Made by a program: the position numbers and the translations under genes. From the NCBI RefSeq assembly GCF_041333735.1, contig NZ_JBGKFB010000001.1, positions 1 to 64,000 on the forward strand: a stretch of 64,000 nt of DNA, given 5' to 3'. Shown one piece after another: positions 7,795 to 15,920 of the stretch. How positions within the stretch are numbered: the first letter of the stretch is position 1; every line of letters starts with the position of its first letter. Origin of the DNA: Veillonella sp. GTDB lineage: Bacteria > Bacillota > Negativicutes > Veillonellales > Veillonellaceae. The notes beneath the pieces are model-generated. The model did not search any database. It had not been told where the DNA came from and saw only the letters and a list, made by a program, of their open reading frames with translations.

Positions 7795-9057
7795 CTAAGA
7801 CTTTAATCTTAGATTAAATAAGTCAATATCTCTATTATATATATCTCCAGTATTTAACAACTTTACATCTAACAACATATTTTTTAGTTGCTCCAAAGTA
7901 TAATAGCCATTTACTCGATATGAAACAATATGACGATATTCATAGTCCTTATCGCGTGTTATAAATTCTAATCTACCCTCTCCATTAGATAATTCATAAT
8001 CCAATAATAACCCCGGAATACCATCAAACCAGACGAAGCTTTTACTAATCCGAGACAATCTAATCTCTTTATTTAAGGTATGACCATATAAAGAATTAAT
8101 ATACTCAATATGGGTCTCAAAGTTATATGGATCATCTGGTTTGGCATTCAATAAAAAATGCTGTTGCTTATCATGTAGTGGAATCATCTGAAGGACTTGA
8201 TTTACTCCATGTGGTCCTTTATGCGTTACAGTATAAGATTTAGATCCATATATACTGTCCTTATCTGTCGATTCTGTACGAGTTGAACCATTTAGTATCC
8301 GATACTGTAAATTCTTCGACATCGTAATAGTAGAAAATTCGTTAAGTCTATTCAAGGAACGTACCGAAGGCAATACATAATTGGCAAGAATTCTATTGGC
8401 TTTTATATTACGTTCTGACTCTGATTCAGATCCTGCAACATACGTACCAATACTATGACTAGTATTAGGATTATCTTTGCTTGTAAAAGTAATGCCTACA
8501 ATAGTACCTTGATTTGATTTATCCAAATTAGTAACGTTTAGATTCCAATATTTTGTATTATCTAATTTTTTATAAATAAATGTTCTTTCAGAACCACCTT
8601 TTTCAACAACATTATAATCTCTAGCGACATATGTACTGCCAGTAAGACCTTCTAAGGTATAGTTATGTTCACTATTTTGAATCTTAAATATACTTGAAAA
8701 TGGAACTGTGAGCTGTATCCCACTATTTTCTGTATGTTCTATTATTTCTGTTTGTCCATCTATTGGCGTCATAAACTGCTTAAAATCATGGCGTAACGTT
8801 TTCTCCAATTCAGCATCATCAGATATCTTACGCCATTCTTTTAATTTTTCAAAAGTACCATCAGCTTTAATTTGATTAATCATAGCCTGTGTACTAGCAA
8901 TTTGCTCCAATGCGATTTTAGGACTAAGATATACATAATCTTTATACTCATCTTCAGGTATTTTGGAGTTTGCACCAGGTAGGTCTACATCTATAGCATG
9001 ACAAGATACACAAATTGAACTCAATACAATAGCACTTAATAATAATCGTTTTAACAT
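7795..9057 (-). CDS. Secreted protein, paralogue of 14647-15873
   Basis: A 420-residue protein with signal peptide MLKRLLLSAIVLSS and cleavage near CHA-ID (residue 19). The mature N-terminus VDLPGANSKIPEDEYKDY matches VNIPGADPSISKDAYQNY in the gene at 14647, so the two are paralogues. The rest is beta-rich with no recognised domain, ending in a helix EQLKNMLLDVK. I chose the ATG at 9057 because GGAGAG lies 8 bases upstream. The ATG at 9063 abuts that site, and the same spacing occurs at 15873. It probably acts in the envelope; function unknown. Confidence 0.7.
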   Translation of the reverse strand: MLKRLLLSAIVLSSICVSCHAIDVDLPGANSKIPEDEYKDYVYLSPKIALEQIASTQAMINQIKADGTFEKLKEWRKISDDAELEKTLRHDFKQFMTPIDGQTEIIEHTENSGIQLTVPFSSIFKIQNSEHNYTLEGLTGSTYVARDYNVVEKGGSERTFIYKKLDNTKYWNLNVTNLDKSNQGTIVGITFTSKDNPNTSHSIGTYVAGSESESERNIKANRILANYVLPSVRSLNRLNEFSTITMSKNLQYRILNGSTRTESTDKDSIYGSKSYTVTHKGPHGVNQVLQMIPLHDKQQHFLLNAKPDDPYNFETHIEYINSLYGHTLNKEIRLSRISKSFVWFDGIPGLLLDYELSNGEGRLEFITRDKDYEYRHIVSYRVNGYYTLEQLKNMLLDVKLLNTGDIYNRDIDLFNLRLKS

Positions 9058-9268
9058 ATACATCTCTCCAAAAATAGTAATTTTAACTGTATTGTAACAT
9101 AATAAGAACACAATTATGAATACGATTACAAAACGAAAAAGGTTCCTATTGGTCACCTAGGTGACTATTAGGAACCTCTAATCTATTTACTTTTATTATT
9201 CACAACATTATATTGAACTTGAGGCCTCTAAATGGGTCCAGTCTTTGCTAATCTTCTAGAGATTGGCG

Positions 9269-9355
9269 GTGATCAATATAAGTACATACAAAGTGTTATC
9301 GTTAATGATTTCCTTTGGTATACTTGTAGCGACCATTATCATGGCAGCTAAATAA
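9269..9355 (+). CDS. Small hydrophobic type I toxin, Hol-Tox (holin-like) family
   Basis: The 28-residue peptide contains STYKVLSLMISFGILVATI. This closely follows the 'sTYeaLsLMisFGmLi' consensus of the putative holin-like toxins found in Firmicutes type I systems. It is one membrane helix with a polar N-terminus and a single Lys at the end. The GTG at 9269 is assumed as start; a TTG two codons upstream is in frame. The start is buried at the foot of a leader hairpin, as is usual for toxins whose translation is restrained. A convergent antisense RNA overlaps its 3' UTR, as in TxpA/RatA and BsrG/SR4. Overproduction would be expected to damage the membrane. Activity is untested. Confidence 0.75.
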   Translation: MINISTYKVLSLMISFGILVATIIMAAK

Positions 9356-9398
9356 ATTGACGTCTAGCTAAAGCTAGCTTTTCACGGCATTAAGCCAT

Positions 9399-9490
9399 GA
9401 AAAAAGGCCCGACTGTGAAGTCAGACCGTTTCTTCAAATTTTTACTTTAGAAGCGAAGTCTGGCGTCCAAACCATTTATGCCTCACTTTG
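9399..9490 (-). ncRNA. Antisense antitoxin RNA, copy C
   Basis: Extended -10 TGATATAAT on the minus strand (TATAAT at 9497-9502) predicts a start near 9490. The stem GGTCTGAC/GTCGGGCC (9406-9427) with a U tail ends it near 9399. It is wholly complementary to the 3' UTR of the toxin mRNA, whose own terminator lies beyond at 9511-9550. A 13-codon frame MVWTPDFASKVKI with GAGG upstream may be coincidental. Confidence 0.65.
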
Positions 9491-9560
9491 ATATAAATTA
9501 TATCATATCTAAACAGGGAAAGAAATCGAAAGAGTTCTTTCCTTGTTTTATTGTTATAAC

Positions 9561-10814
9561 TTAAAACTTTTCCCAATCAAAAGCTTCAATCGTTTCTCTT
9601 AGCTTGCAATCAATATCGCGTACCCACTCAATAAACGGTTGTCCTTTATTTTCATCCCAAGAGGCTAACACTTGTTCAATACCAATATGAATCAAGGTAT
9701 TTTCATAATAGTTACCATGTTGAGGTCTAGTAACACATTGATTATAAGCTCGACTTAATGTCTCCAATTCATTCGAAATGGCTTTATCAATCATAGTAAT
9801 AAGCTGAGCATATACCCTTTTACGTAATACCTTTCCGGCTTCGCTTGAGTCATTATTATAATATCGCAGTGATAGATATAAACCTTTTGAGTCATGATCT
9901 ACGCGCCAAAACATCCAAGGCTTAAAGCTAGTTGGCGGGTCAGACCAGATATCCTCTGCTTCTATCCGACTCCAAAAACGACGGTTAGTCCAAGGACTGC
10001 CGCCCTGATTTGTACCGGTACTATATTAATTGGTATATGTACTCATATCTTTCCATAACCAAGTTCCATCCAAACTTTCATTATCAAATAGAACCTGTAG
10101 AAAACCATGCTGCGTTATACGTTCCCACTTAATATAATGACAATCTTCATCATCATATTTTCCATCAATCTTAGATACAGCTTGATACCAATCTAGTTGA
10201 TTTTTTAAGTGCTCACAATATCCTCTTAAAATATCACTTTCACAGTCATGATAATGCTTCAAGATATCCCAAAACATAGGACCAGTTAAATAATTATCCA
10301 CTGAAGCACTATGAGCTACTTGCCAATCATAATCAAAGTAATAGCCTGTCTTAAAATAGACCGTATGAATATGATAATTTACTATATCAGCATGTTCAAT
10401 ATTAAGTTCTAGTAACTTAAAAGCTTTTTCTAATTTACTATAAGCATTACAAGGTTTCTTATTTTTAAAAACATCCTCAAGAGACTCTCTATAAAATTCA
10501 ATTTGATTCCCATGCTCACTAGTACTTGTTTTATCTTCTATGATAATAGCTAACTTATATTGAGGAATTATAGCTAATACATCAATATTTAACACTTGTT
10601 GAACTAAAATAATTTTATCTATTGAATTAATATCTACATTTATTAATTGATTTTTTTCTGACAAGTTATCTATTAGCTTTGCTAGTAAATCTAAACCAAG
10701 TTGACGATATCTATGTGTAGTTACATTATCTGGTTCATTAATCCAATTAAGACACCAGCAAATAAAAGCATCTTGAGATAACTCGCCGGTGGCAAAAGAA
10801 AATATATTATTCAT
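9561..10814 (-). pseudogene. PD-(D/E)XK nuclease-superfamily gene, interrupted by one in-frame TAA
   Basis: The frame is open for 418 codons except for a TAA at 10026-10028 (codon 263). It reads MSTYTN-stop-YSTGTNQGGSPWTNRRFW without a shift. Residues 1-120 carry the nuclease core: IDVLAII (Asp), IIEDK (Glu-x-Lys) and GNQIEFYRE (Gln...Tyr), typical of the PDDEXK_4 group. The C-terminal part after the stop (about 155 residues) has a Trp-rich region. Only the first 262 residues would be made unless the stop is read through. The catalytic core would survive. It is divergent from the DUF2075 gene, a layout that suggests a mobile or defence-type pair. Confidence 0.8.
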
Positions 10815-10946
10815 AAATTTATTGCAACTCCGATTTAATATTTTTTAGTAATTATCCGCTATAATAATATTATTATACTATTGATTTTCCAAAAATGAAA
10901 ATTAAGTGAACCATTATGAATTAAGAATATAAGGCTAACAATAAAT

Positions 10947-12926
10947 ATGATTATCTACTCTTCCACAAAACAAGATTTTATCCAAGATTTTGAACAAGGT
11001 GTCTTGGTCAAAAAATTACATCAAACATTAACAGAGAAATATCGTCGTGTTGGCGAATCTGAGATTCATTCATGGCAAACTTCTTTATCTTATATGGCTA
11101 ATGTTATGCGTGATTTTGCTATACCGGACTTAGCTGGTGTTGCTATCGAATATATTGTTCCAAATACGCAAAAACGTGTAGACTTCATTATTACAGGACT
11201 AGATCAAGAGAATAAAGAGCATGTAGTTATTGTGGAGCTTAAACAATGGGGCGAAGCTTTCAAGGTAACAGATAAAGATAATATTGTATCAACCTACCTT
11301 GGCGGTGGAATTCGTGAAGTAACCCACCCTTCTTATCAAGCTTGGTCTTATTGTAGTCTTATTGAAAACTTCAATGAGGATGTGCAGAATCGACCTATTG
11401 AGTTACATCCATGTGCTTTTTTGCATAATTTTGATGAAAGTATATCTCCTGAGCTCCGTGACCCCATCTATCATAGTATTTTAGATATTTCTCCAATGTT
11501 CACATTGGGCCAGATGGATAGCTTACGTAACTTTATCAAAACCTATATTCCAAAGCCTGATACTACAAATATCATGGAGTCCATTGAACATGGTAAGTTG
11601 AGACCATCAAAATCACTTCAAGATTCTATTTTAAATATGTTAAAAGGCAATAAGGAGTTTATTCTTATTGATGATCAAAAGGTTGAGTTTGAACAAATAA
11701 AAAAAGCGGCGCTTGATGCTATTAAAAATAATCAAAAAACGGTGTATATAGTTCGTGGTGGTCCTGGTACTGGTAAAAGTGTAGTAGCGATCAACTTATT
11801 AGCAGAATGTATTCATAATGGTTATATGGCACAGTATATTACTTCAAATGCTGCTCCACGAAATGTATATAGCACCATGCTACAAAAAGGATTTAAGAAA
11901 ACAGATATTAAAGCACTATTCCAAAGTAGTGGCACCTTCCATACACGGAAAAAGAACGAACTTCAAATTGCAATTGTTGATGAAGCTCATAGATTACGTG
12001 AAAAATCTGGTATGTTCCAAAACCAAGGTGAAGATCAAATCAAGGAAATCATTAACGCCTCTATCTTTAGTGTATTCTTTATCGATAGAAATCAACGTGT
12101 TACCTTTAATGATGCTGGTACAATTGATAAAATCCGAAACTTTGCACAAAAGCAAAATTCACTAATATATGAAGGTGTACTAGAATCTCAATTCCGTTGT
12201 AATGGCTCAGATGGCTATTTAGCATGGCTTGATAATGTACTACAAATTGCAGAAACAGCTAACTACGACGGATTTGAAGGTGATTATGATTTTAAAATCT
12301 TTGATAACCCTCATGAAATGTATGATGCTATAAAAGAAAAAAACAAAATAAACAATAAATCTCGAGTTCTAGCAGGTTATTGTTGGGACTGGCCTAAAGA
12401 AGGTCGCATGACATCGCTCGTAAAAGATATCCAAATACCAGAACATAATTTTGGAATCAGTTGGAATCTAGGTAACTCTGATACATATGCTATTGATCCT
12501 GACTCTATCAATGAAGCTGGATGCATTCATACTACTCAAGGCCTTGAATTTGAATACGTAGGTGTAATTATTGGTGATGATCTACGTTATGAAAACGGCA
12601 AACTCATTGTGGACATTAATAAACGTGCAAAAACAGATCAATCTATTAAAGGTATCAAAAAACTTTTAAAGGAAAATCCTGAAGAAGCACAACGTATTGC
12701 TAATGAGATTGTGAAAAATACCTACCGAACATTAATGACACGAGGCCAAAAGGGCTGTTATATTTACTGTATAAATAAAGAGCTATCTAACTATTTTAAA
12801 CTAGCATATAACCATCAATTGAGCTATACTTACAACGAACCTCAAGTTGTTCTATCAGAACAACCACTGGCGGCCGATAAAACAAATTCTAATATAGATA
12901 AACTTAATCTCAAGTTAGATAAGTAA
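10947..12926 (+). CDS. DUF2075 ATPase/helicase with N-terminal nuclease-like domain
   Basis: The 659-residue protein has two parts. Residues about 60-100 hold a PD-(D/E)XK-like pattern: VDFII, then IVELKQW with Glu-x-Lys. Residues about 270-620 form a superfamily-1 helicase-type ATPase, with Walker A GGPGTGKS, Walker B IVDEAH, a motif III-like FFIDRNQ, TTQGLEFEYVGVI and a C-terminal TRGQKGCYIY. The DUF2075 family is common in phage-defence and mobile regions, but its role is not established. The start has only a weak AAGG site. Transcription starts in a 132-bp gap shared with the broken nuclease gene. A strong terminator follows. Confidence 0.82.
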   Translation: MIIYSSTKQDFIQDFEQGVLVKKLHQTLTEKYRRVGESEIHSWQTSLSYMANVMRDFAIPDLAGVAIEYIVPNTQKRVDFIITGLDQENKEHVVIVELKQWGEAFKVTDKDNIVSTYLGGGIREVTHPSYQAWSYCSLIENFNEDVQNRPIELHPCAFLHNFDESISPELRDPIYHSILDISPMFTLGQMDSLRNFIKTYIPKPDTTNIMESIEHGKLRPSKSLQDSILNMLKGNKEFILIDDQKVEFEQIKKAALDAIKNNQKTVYIVRGGPGTGKSVVAINLLAECIHNGYMAQYITSNAAPRNVYSTMLQKGFKKTDIKALFQSSGTFHTRKKNELQIAIVDEAHRLREKSGMFQNQGEDQIKEIINASIFSVFFIDRNQRVTFNDAGTIDKIRNFAQKQNSLIYEGVLESQFRCNGSDGYLAWLDNVLQIAETANYDGFEGDYDFKIFDNPHEMYDAIKEKNKINNKSRVLAGYCWDWPKEGRMTSLVKDIQIPEHNFGISWNLGNSDTYAIDPDSINEAGCIHTTQGLEFEYVGVIIGDDLRYENGKLIVDINKRAKTDQSIKGIKKLLKENPEEAQRIANEIVKNTYRTLMTRGQKGCYIYCINKELSNYFKLAYNHQLSYTYNEPQVVLSEQPLAADKTNSNIDKLNLKLDK

Positions 12927-12933
12927 GAAAATA

Positions 12934-12980
12934 GAGAGCCAGTAGTGCTATTTCTATAGCACTACTGGCTCTCTCATATT
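12934..12980 (+). terminator. Terminator after the DUF2075 gene
   Basis: GAGAGCCAGTAGTGCTA pairs perfectly with TAGCACTACTGGCTCTC around a short loop. The T tract is poor on the plus strand. Confidence 0.7.
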
Positions 12981-13012
12981 TAAAACAAATTTAATCTACA
13001 TACATTAACTAT

Positions 13013-13168
13013 TTACTTCTTCCTCACCAACTGATAACTCATATCCACTAACATTTTAAGTTTCTCTATATCTTCATATCTTTCAATATCCACCGAGATC
13101 CAGTGTTGTTTATTCATATGATACGCAGGGTAGATTCCACTTTCACGAATTAGGGTAGGAATTAATTT
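13013..13168 (-). pseudogene. C-terminal relic of an MmcQ/YjbR-like gene
   Basis: About 50 codons read KLIPTLIRESGIYPAYHM and continue to SYQLVRKK-stop. They match the last half of the intact gene at 14281 with only scattered changes. There is no start codon or N-terminal half. It abuts the relic at 13167, preserving the order of the intact pair at 14281-15873. Confidence 0.85.
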
Positions 13169-13355
13169 ACTGCTTTTTAGGAAATAAAGTCATATTAACC
13201 ACACCGCTTAGTACAGCTAACATACCGACTAAACTTTCTGAGTATTTATCTTTATCATTTACATTATCTACGTATTGGACCATATCACATAAATCTTTTG
13301 ACGATACTTTATAATCTAAATCTGACATGATATAGCGCATATATAAATACTTATT
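13167..13355 (-). pseudogene. C-terminal relic of the secreted-protein paralogue
   Basis: About 62 codons, including DMVQYVDNVNDKDKYSESL, match the tail of the protein at 14647 (DIVQYVDNANDADKYSRSL). The relic begins directly after the stop of the gene at 13358, so the rest of this copy has been replaced. It shares bases with the MmcQ relic, showing that an inner deletion joined the two. Confidence 0.85.
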
Positions 13356-13357
13356 CT

Positions 13358-13825
13358 CTATTTCTTTAACACTTGCTGATATTGATTAAATTCAGCCTTA
13401 GCCACATTAATTATTTTTCTATATAAATCCTGATTAACTTCCATATCTGTATAACGAATAAACTCACCAGTTTTATCAAATGGTTTCGATTTCGAAGCAA
13501 ATGGATTAACATGAGAAGCCACGCCAGCTTCTCTCCCAATAATTAATGAATCATGGTATGGATTTACATAAAACAGATAGTAAGTGCCTAAATGGCTTCC
13601 ACCAGATGCACAATAAGCCACAGGAACTAGTCCATAATCCTTAAATGTACGCATAGAATATGCTGCTACTTCAGATACAACACCATCATTTATAGACATA
13701 TCTGCAACAACCCAACCATTGTAAGGACCGTAGCCCTCGCCTTTACCAACTATCTCAGATGTTCTTGCTTGACAACTAAAAGCAATTGTACTAATAGCTA
13801 GTAGTGCTAATAATAACTTTTTCAT
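13358..13825 (-). CDS. Small secreted protein of unknown function
   Basis: A 155-residue protein with signal peptide MKKLLLALLAISTIAFSC and cleavage near CQA-RT. The Cys-18 falls in a lipobox-like position only loosely (AFSC), so lipidation is uncertain. The mature part contains GKGEGYGPYNGWVVADMSI and the pattern SEVAAYSMRTFKDYG, which resembles FMN-binding-like or pilin-like beta sheets, but no family can be named. Its 3' end joins a relic gene without a gap, so it may have been inserted into a duplicated copy of the neighbouring locus. Confidence 0.6.
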   Translation of the reverse strand: MKKLLLALLAISTIAFSCQARTSEIVGKGEGYGPYNGWVVADMSINDGVVSEVAAYSMRTFKDYGLVPVAYCASGGSHLGTYYLFYVNPYHDSLIIGREAGVASHVNPFASKSKPFDKTGEFIRYTDMEVNQDLYRKIINVAKAEFNQYQQVLKK

Positions 13826-13933
13826 TTAATTATTTCCCTCCTGAATTCTCTCAAATACTATATATATAGAATATCATATTTTATTTGACTCATAGTAGTA
13901 TACTATATGTATAGGAAGAAGGAGATGATATCT

Positions 13934-14170
13934 ATGAAATTTACAAAACGTATAATTGTCATGACATTCTTAGCCGTGACTGCTGCTGTATCTACAGGAT
14001 TTGCTTACGATTATGTATGCAATAACTCTCAGTACAATTGCAACACTAACACACAATACAACTGCAATAACAATGCGAACAATACTAACTATGCACCATG
14101 CAACAATAACAATCAAAATTATTGCGGTTCAAACTCTAATACTAGAGGATGCGGCGGATATAGAAGATAA
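13934..14170 (+). CDS. Secreted Asn/Cys-rich small protein
   Basis: A 78-residue precursor with signal peptide MKFTKRIIVMTFLAVTAAV and cleavage near GFA-YD. The mature peptide of about 50 residues is nearly half Asn and has six Cys spaced along repeats of the form YNCNxN, ending GCGGYRR. I chose the ATG at 13934 because AAGGAG lies 9 bases upstream; the ATG at 13925 touches that site. It has its own terminator and no neighbouring processing or export gene. It could be a disulphide-linked or metal-binding surface peptide. No family is recognised. Confidence 0.65.
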   Translation: MKFTKRIIVMTFLAVTAAVSTGFAYDYVCNNSQYNCNTNTQYNCNNNANNTNYAPCNNNNQNYCGSNSNTRGCGGYRR

Positions 14171-14185
14171 TATGGTAAACACGAT

Positions 14186-14222
14186 AAAGGCCTATAGTAC
14201 TAAACATGTACTATAGGCTTTT
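14186..14222 (+). terminator. Terminator after the Asn/Cys-rich gene
   Basis: AAAGGCCTATAGTAC pairs with GTACTATAGGCTTTT, ending in T residues. Confidence 0.8.
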
Positions 14223-14280
14223 GTCATATACTTTCAGAAGATAAGAAAAATATTAAAATAGTACCTATTAACAAATTTGG

Positions 14281-14640
14281 CTACTTATGCCCCACCAACC
14301 GATAGCTCATATCCACTAGTATTTTAAGTTTCTCTATATCTTCATACCCTTCAATATCCACCGAGATCCAGTGTGTTTTATTCATATGATACGCAGGATA
14401 GATTCCGTTTTCATGGATCAGATTAGGAATCAAGTCAGATTCGCATTTTAGATTGACTATATTCATAGGTTCATTTGTATCATGACCTACTTGATAGCCT
14501 TTAATAGCAAAAATTCCAGCAAACCATTTTTGGTTATCCCTACGGCGGACAACCATATAGTCAGGGTATCTCTCCCAGGGATATTTAACATTACAGACAT
14601 ATTCTTGTTGTATGTATTGAAGTAATTCATTACGATTCAT
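14281..14640 (-). CDS. MmcQ/YjbR-family protein
   Basis: The 119-residue protein matches the MmcQ/YjbR fold. An N-terminal helix is followed by YPWERYPDYMVVRR, a central KWFAGIFAI strand, and the C-terminal signature NKTHWISVDIEG with a final helix ILVDMSYRLV. Members resemble the double-wing DNA-binding CyaY fold. Their role is not settled. It lies 6 bases downstream of the secreted-protein gene at 14647 and is probably co-transcribed with it. A broken copy of both is found 1 kb away. Confidence 0.8.
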   Translation of the reverse strand: MNRNELLQYIQQEYVCNVKYPWERYPDYMVVRRRDNQKWFAGIFAIKGYQVGHDTNEPMNIVNLKCESDLIPNLIHENGIYPAYHMNKTHWISVDIEGYEDIEKLKILVDMSYRLVGHK

Positions 14641-14646
14641 AATTTT

Positions 14647-15873
14647 CTACCGCGTTTTAGAAAAGTCCATATCAAACATATCTTTTGGTATAGCTGCCAT
14701 ACCTGGTAGACTTCTTGAGTATTTATCTGCATCATTTGCATTATCTACATATTGAACTATGTCACGCAGATCTTTTGCTGGCGTCTTATAATCAAAGTCC
14801 GCCATTATAAAGTGTGTATACAAATATTTATCGTCATACAGCGATTGAATGTACATTCTAGATGTAGAACGTTCTACCTCCATATAGATGGCCGGAGTAG
14901 CATCATTCCAAACTGTAGCGTATTGGATTGGTTTATAATCAGAATAAGGCTTATACATAATGAAATGTTGTATTAATTTAGAGTTAATTTTATGGCGATT
15001 TGCTAACTCCTCTGGCCGTAACTCTCTGACCATAATGCCTTCACGATAACTTTTACCATCATAAATATAAATTGAATCATTATCCGGACCATGATATGTC
15101 AAATTACTTGATTTTAATGTTTGGAATGTAAATCCATTTATAGTTATTGGTTTAGTTTTGGAAAGTAACTGTTTAGCTGGTTCAATAGATGGTAAAACAT
15201 AATTAACTAATGGAGACATTAATTCTTTATACACATATTCCTGATCATGTTTCTTTAACAGTTCTACTTCTCTTTTTTTAGACAAATCATAACTTATACG
15301 ATAATACATAGAAGGCTCTGATTTAACGCTAAAGTTAATTGCCCCTTCTAAAGCACCAGTTTGCGTTGGACTAATCTCCCATGTAGCATGTTTAATAGTA
15401 GGATATGAAAAGGAGTTTCCTTTTATGGAGTTTTCATTATCCCTACGAATGGTATAATGTAAATTTCCATCAATCAAAAGAATATTTCCTTTTTTAACAT
15501 CTGTAGTTAATGGGTCCCCTTCCACAGTTTTACCAAACTGACTACTCACAGGCATCGTAAATTTAATATTTGCACCATTACCTTTAAGAATAAAAACAGA
15601 GGACGAGAAATTTACGGAATGATTCAGTTCCTCAGTAATGTATACTAACTCATCCATTGACCATTTTCCAGGCATATTGTTAGTATATTTTGCCTTAATT
15701 TGACTACCTACATCTACTTCCATATCCTTAGCAGTTTTATCAACTTTACGATAGTTTTGATACGCATCCTTTGAAATTGATGGATCTGCACCGGGAATAT
15801 TCACATCAACAGCATAACTAGATACACTAACGGCACTTAATATTACAGCACTTAGTAATAATCGTTTTAACAT
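14647..15873 (-). CDS. Secreted protein, paralogue of 7795-9057
   Basis: A 408-residue protein with signal peptide MLKRLLLSAVILSAV and cleavage near SYA-VD. The mature N-terminus VNIPGADPSISKDAYQNYRK aligns with the protein at 7795; the C-terminal region around DLRDIVQYVDNAND is shared with the relic at 13167. The start at 15873 has GGAGAG 8 bases upstream. It seems to be the middle gene of an operon 15921-14647-14281. Predominantly beta structure; function unknown. Confidence 0.7.
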   Translation of the reverse strand: MLKRLLLSAVILSAVSVSSYAVDVNIPGADPSISKDAYQNYRKVDKTAKDMEVDVGSQIKAKYTNNMPGKWSMDELVYITEELNHSVNFSSSVFILKGNGANIKFTMPVSSQFGKTVEGDPLTTDVKKGNILLIDGNLHYTIRRDNENSIKGNSFSYPTIKHATWEISPTQTGALEGAINFSVKSEPSMYYRISYDLSKKREVELLKKHDQEYVYKELMSPLVNYVLPSIEPAKQLLSKTKPITINGFTFQTLKSSNLTYHGPDNDSIYIYDGKSYREGIMVRELRPEELANRHKINSKLIQHFIMYKPYSDYKPIQYATVWNDATPAIYMEVERSTSRMYIQSLYDDKYLYTHFIMADFDYKTPAKDLRDIVQYVDNANDADKYSRSLPGMAAIPKDMFDMDFSKTR

Positions 15874-15920
15874 ATACAGCTCTCCATAAAATAGTAATCT
15901 ATAAAACAATTTTCTTTAAT

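Larger units (their letters stand above)
9136..9550. repeat. Composite toxin-antitoxin repeat, copy C (intact)
   Basis: This is the full form: hairpin 9139-9178, promoter TTTACT (9186-9191) -17- TATATT (9209-9214), leader with the stem GCTAATCT/AGATTGGC, a 28-codon toxin frame (9269-9355), a 3' region with small hairpins, the antisense RNA gene on the minus strand, and a closing hairpin (9511-9550). Outside the toxin segment it is nearly identical to copies A and B. Confidence 0.85.

Noticed and set aside
5585..9550. Composite repeats as insertion sequences
   Set aside because: No transposase frame or flanking target duplications were seen, and the inside is explained by two RNA genes and a toxin.
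9561..9914. A separate 117-residue gene
   Set aside because: It is in the same frame as the upstream 262-codon part, with only one TAA between; the residues upstream of its first Met read on as protein-like sequence.
13016..13355. Functional small gene
   Set aside because: No start codon with a ribosome site, and both parts are plainly truncated compared with the intact pair.
14001..14216. Alternative 71-codon frame over the Asn/Cys-rich gene
   Set aside because: Another frame of the same repeats; the chosen frame has the signal peptide and ribosome site.
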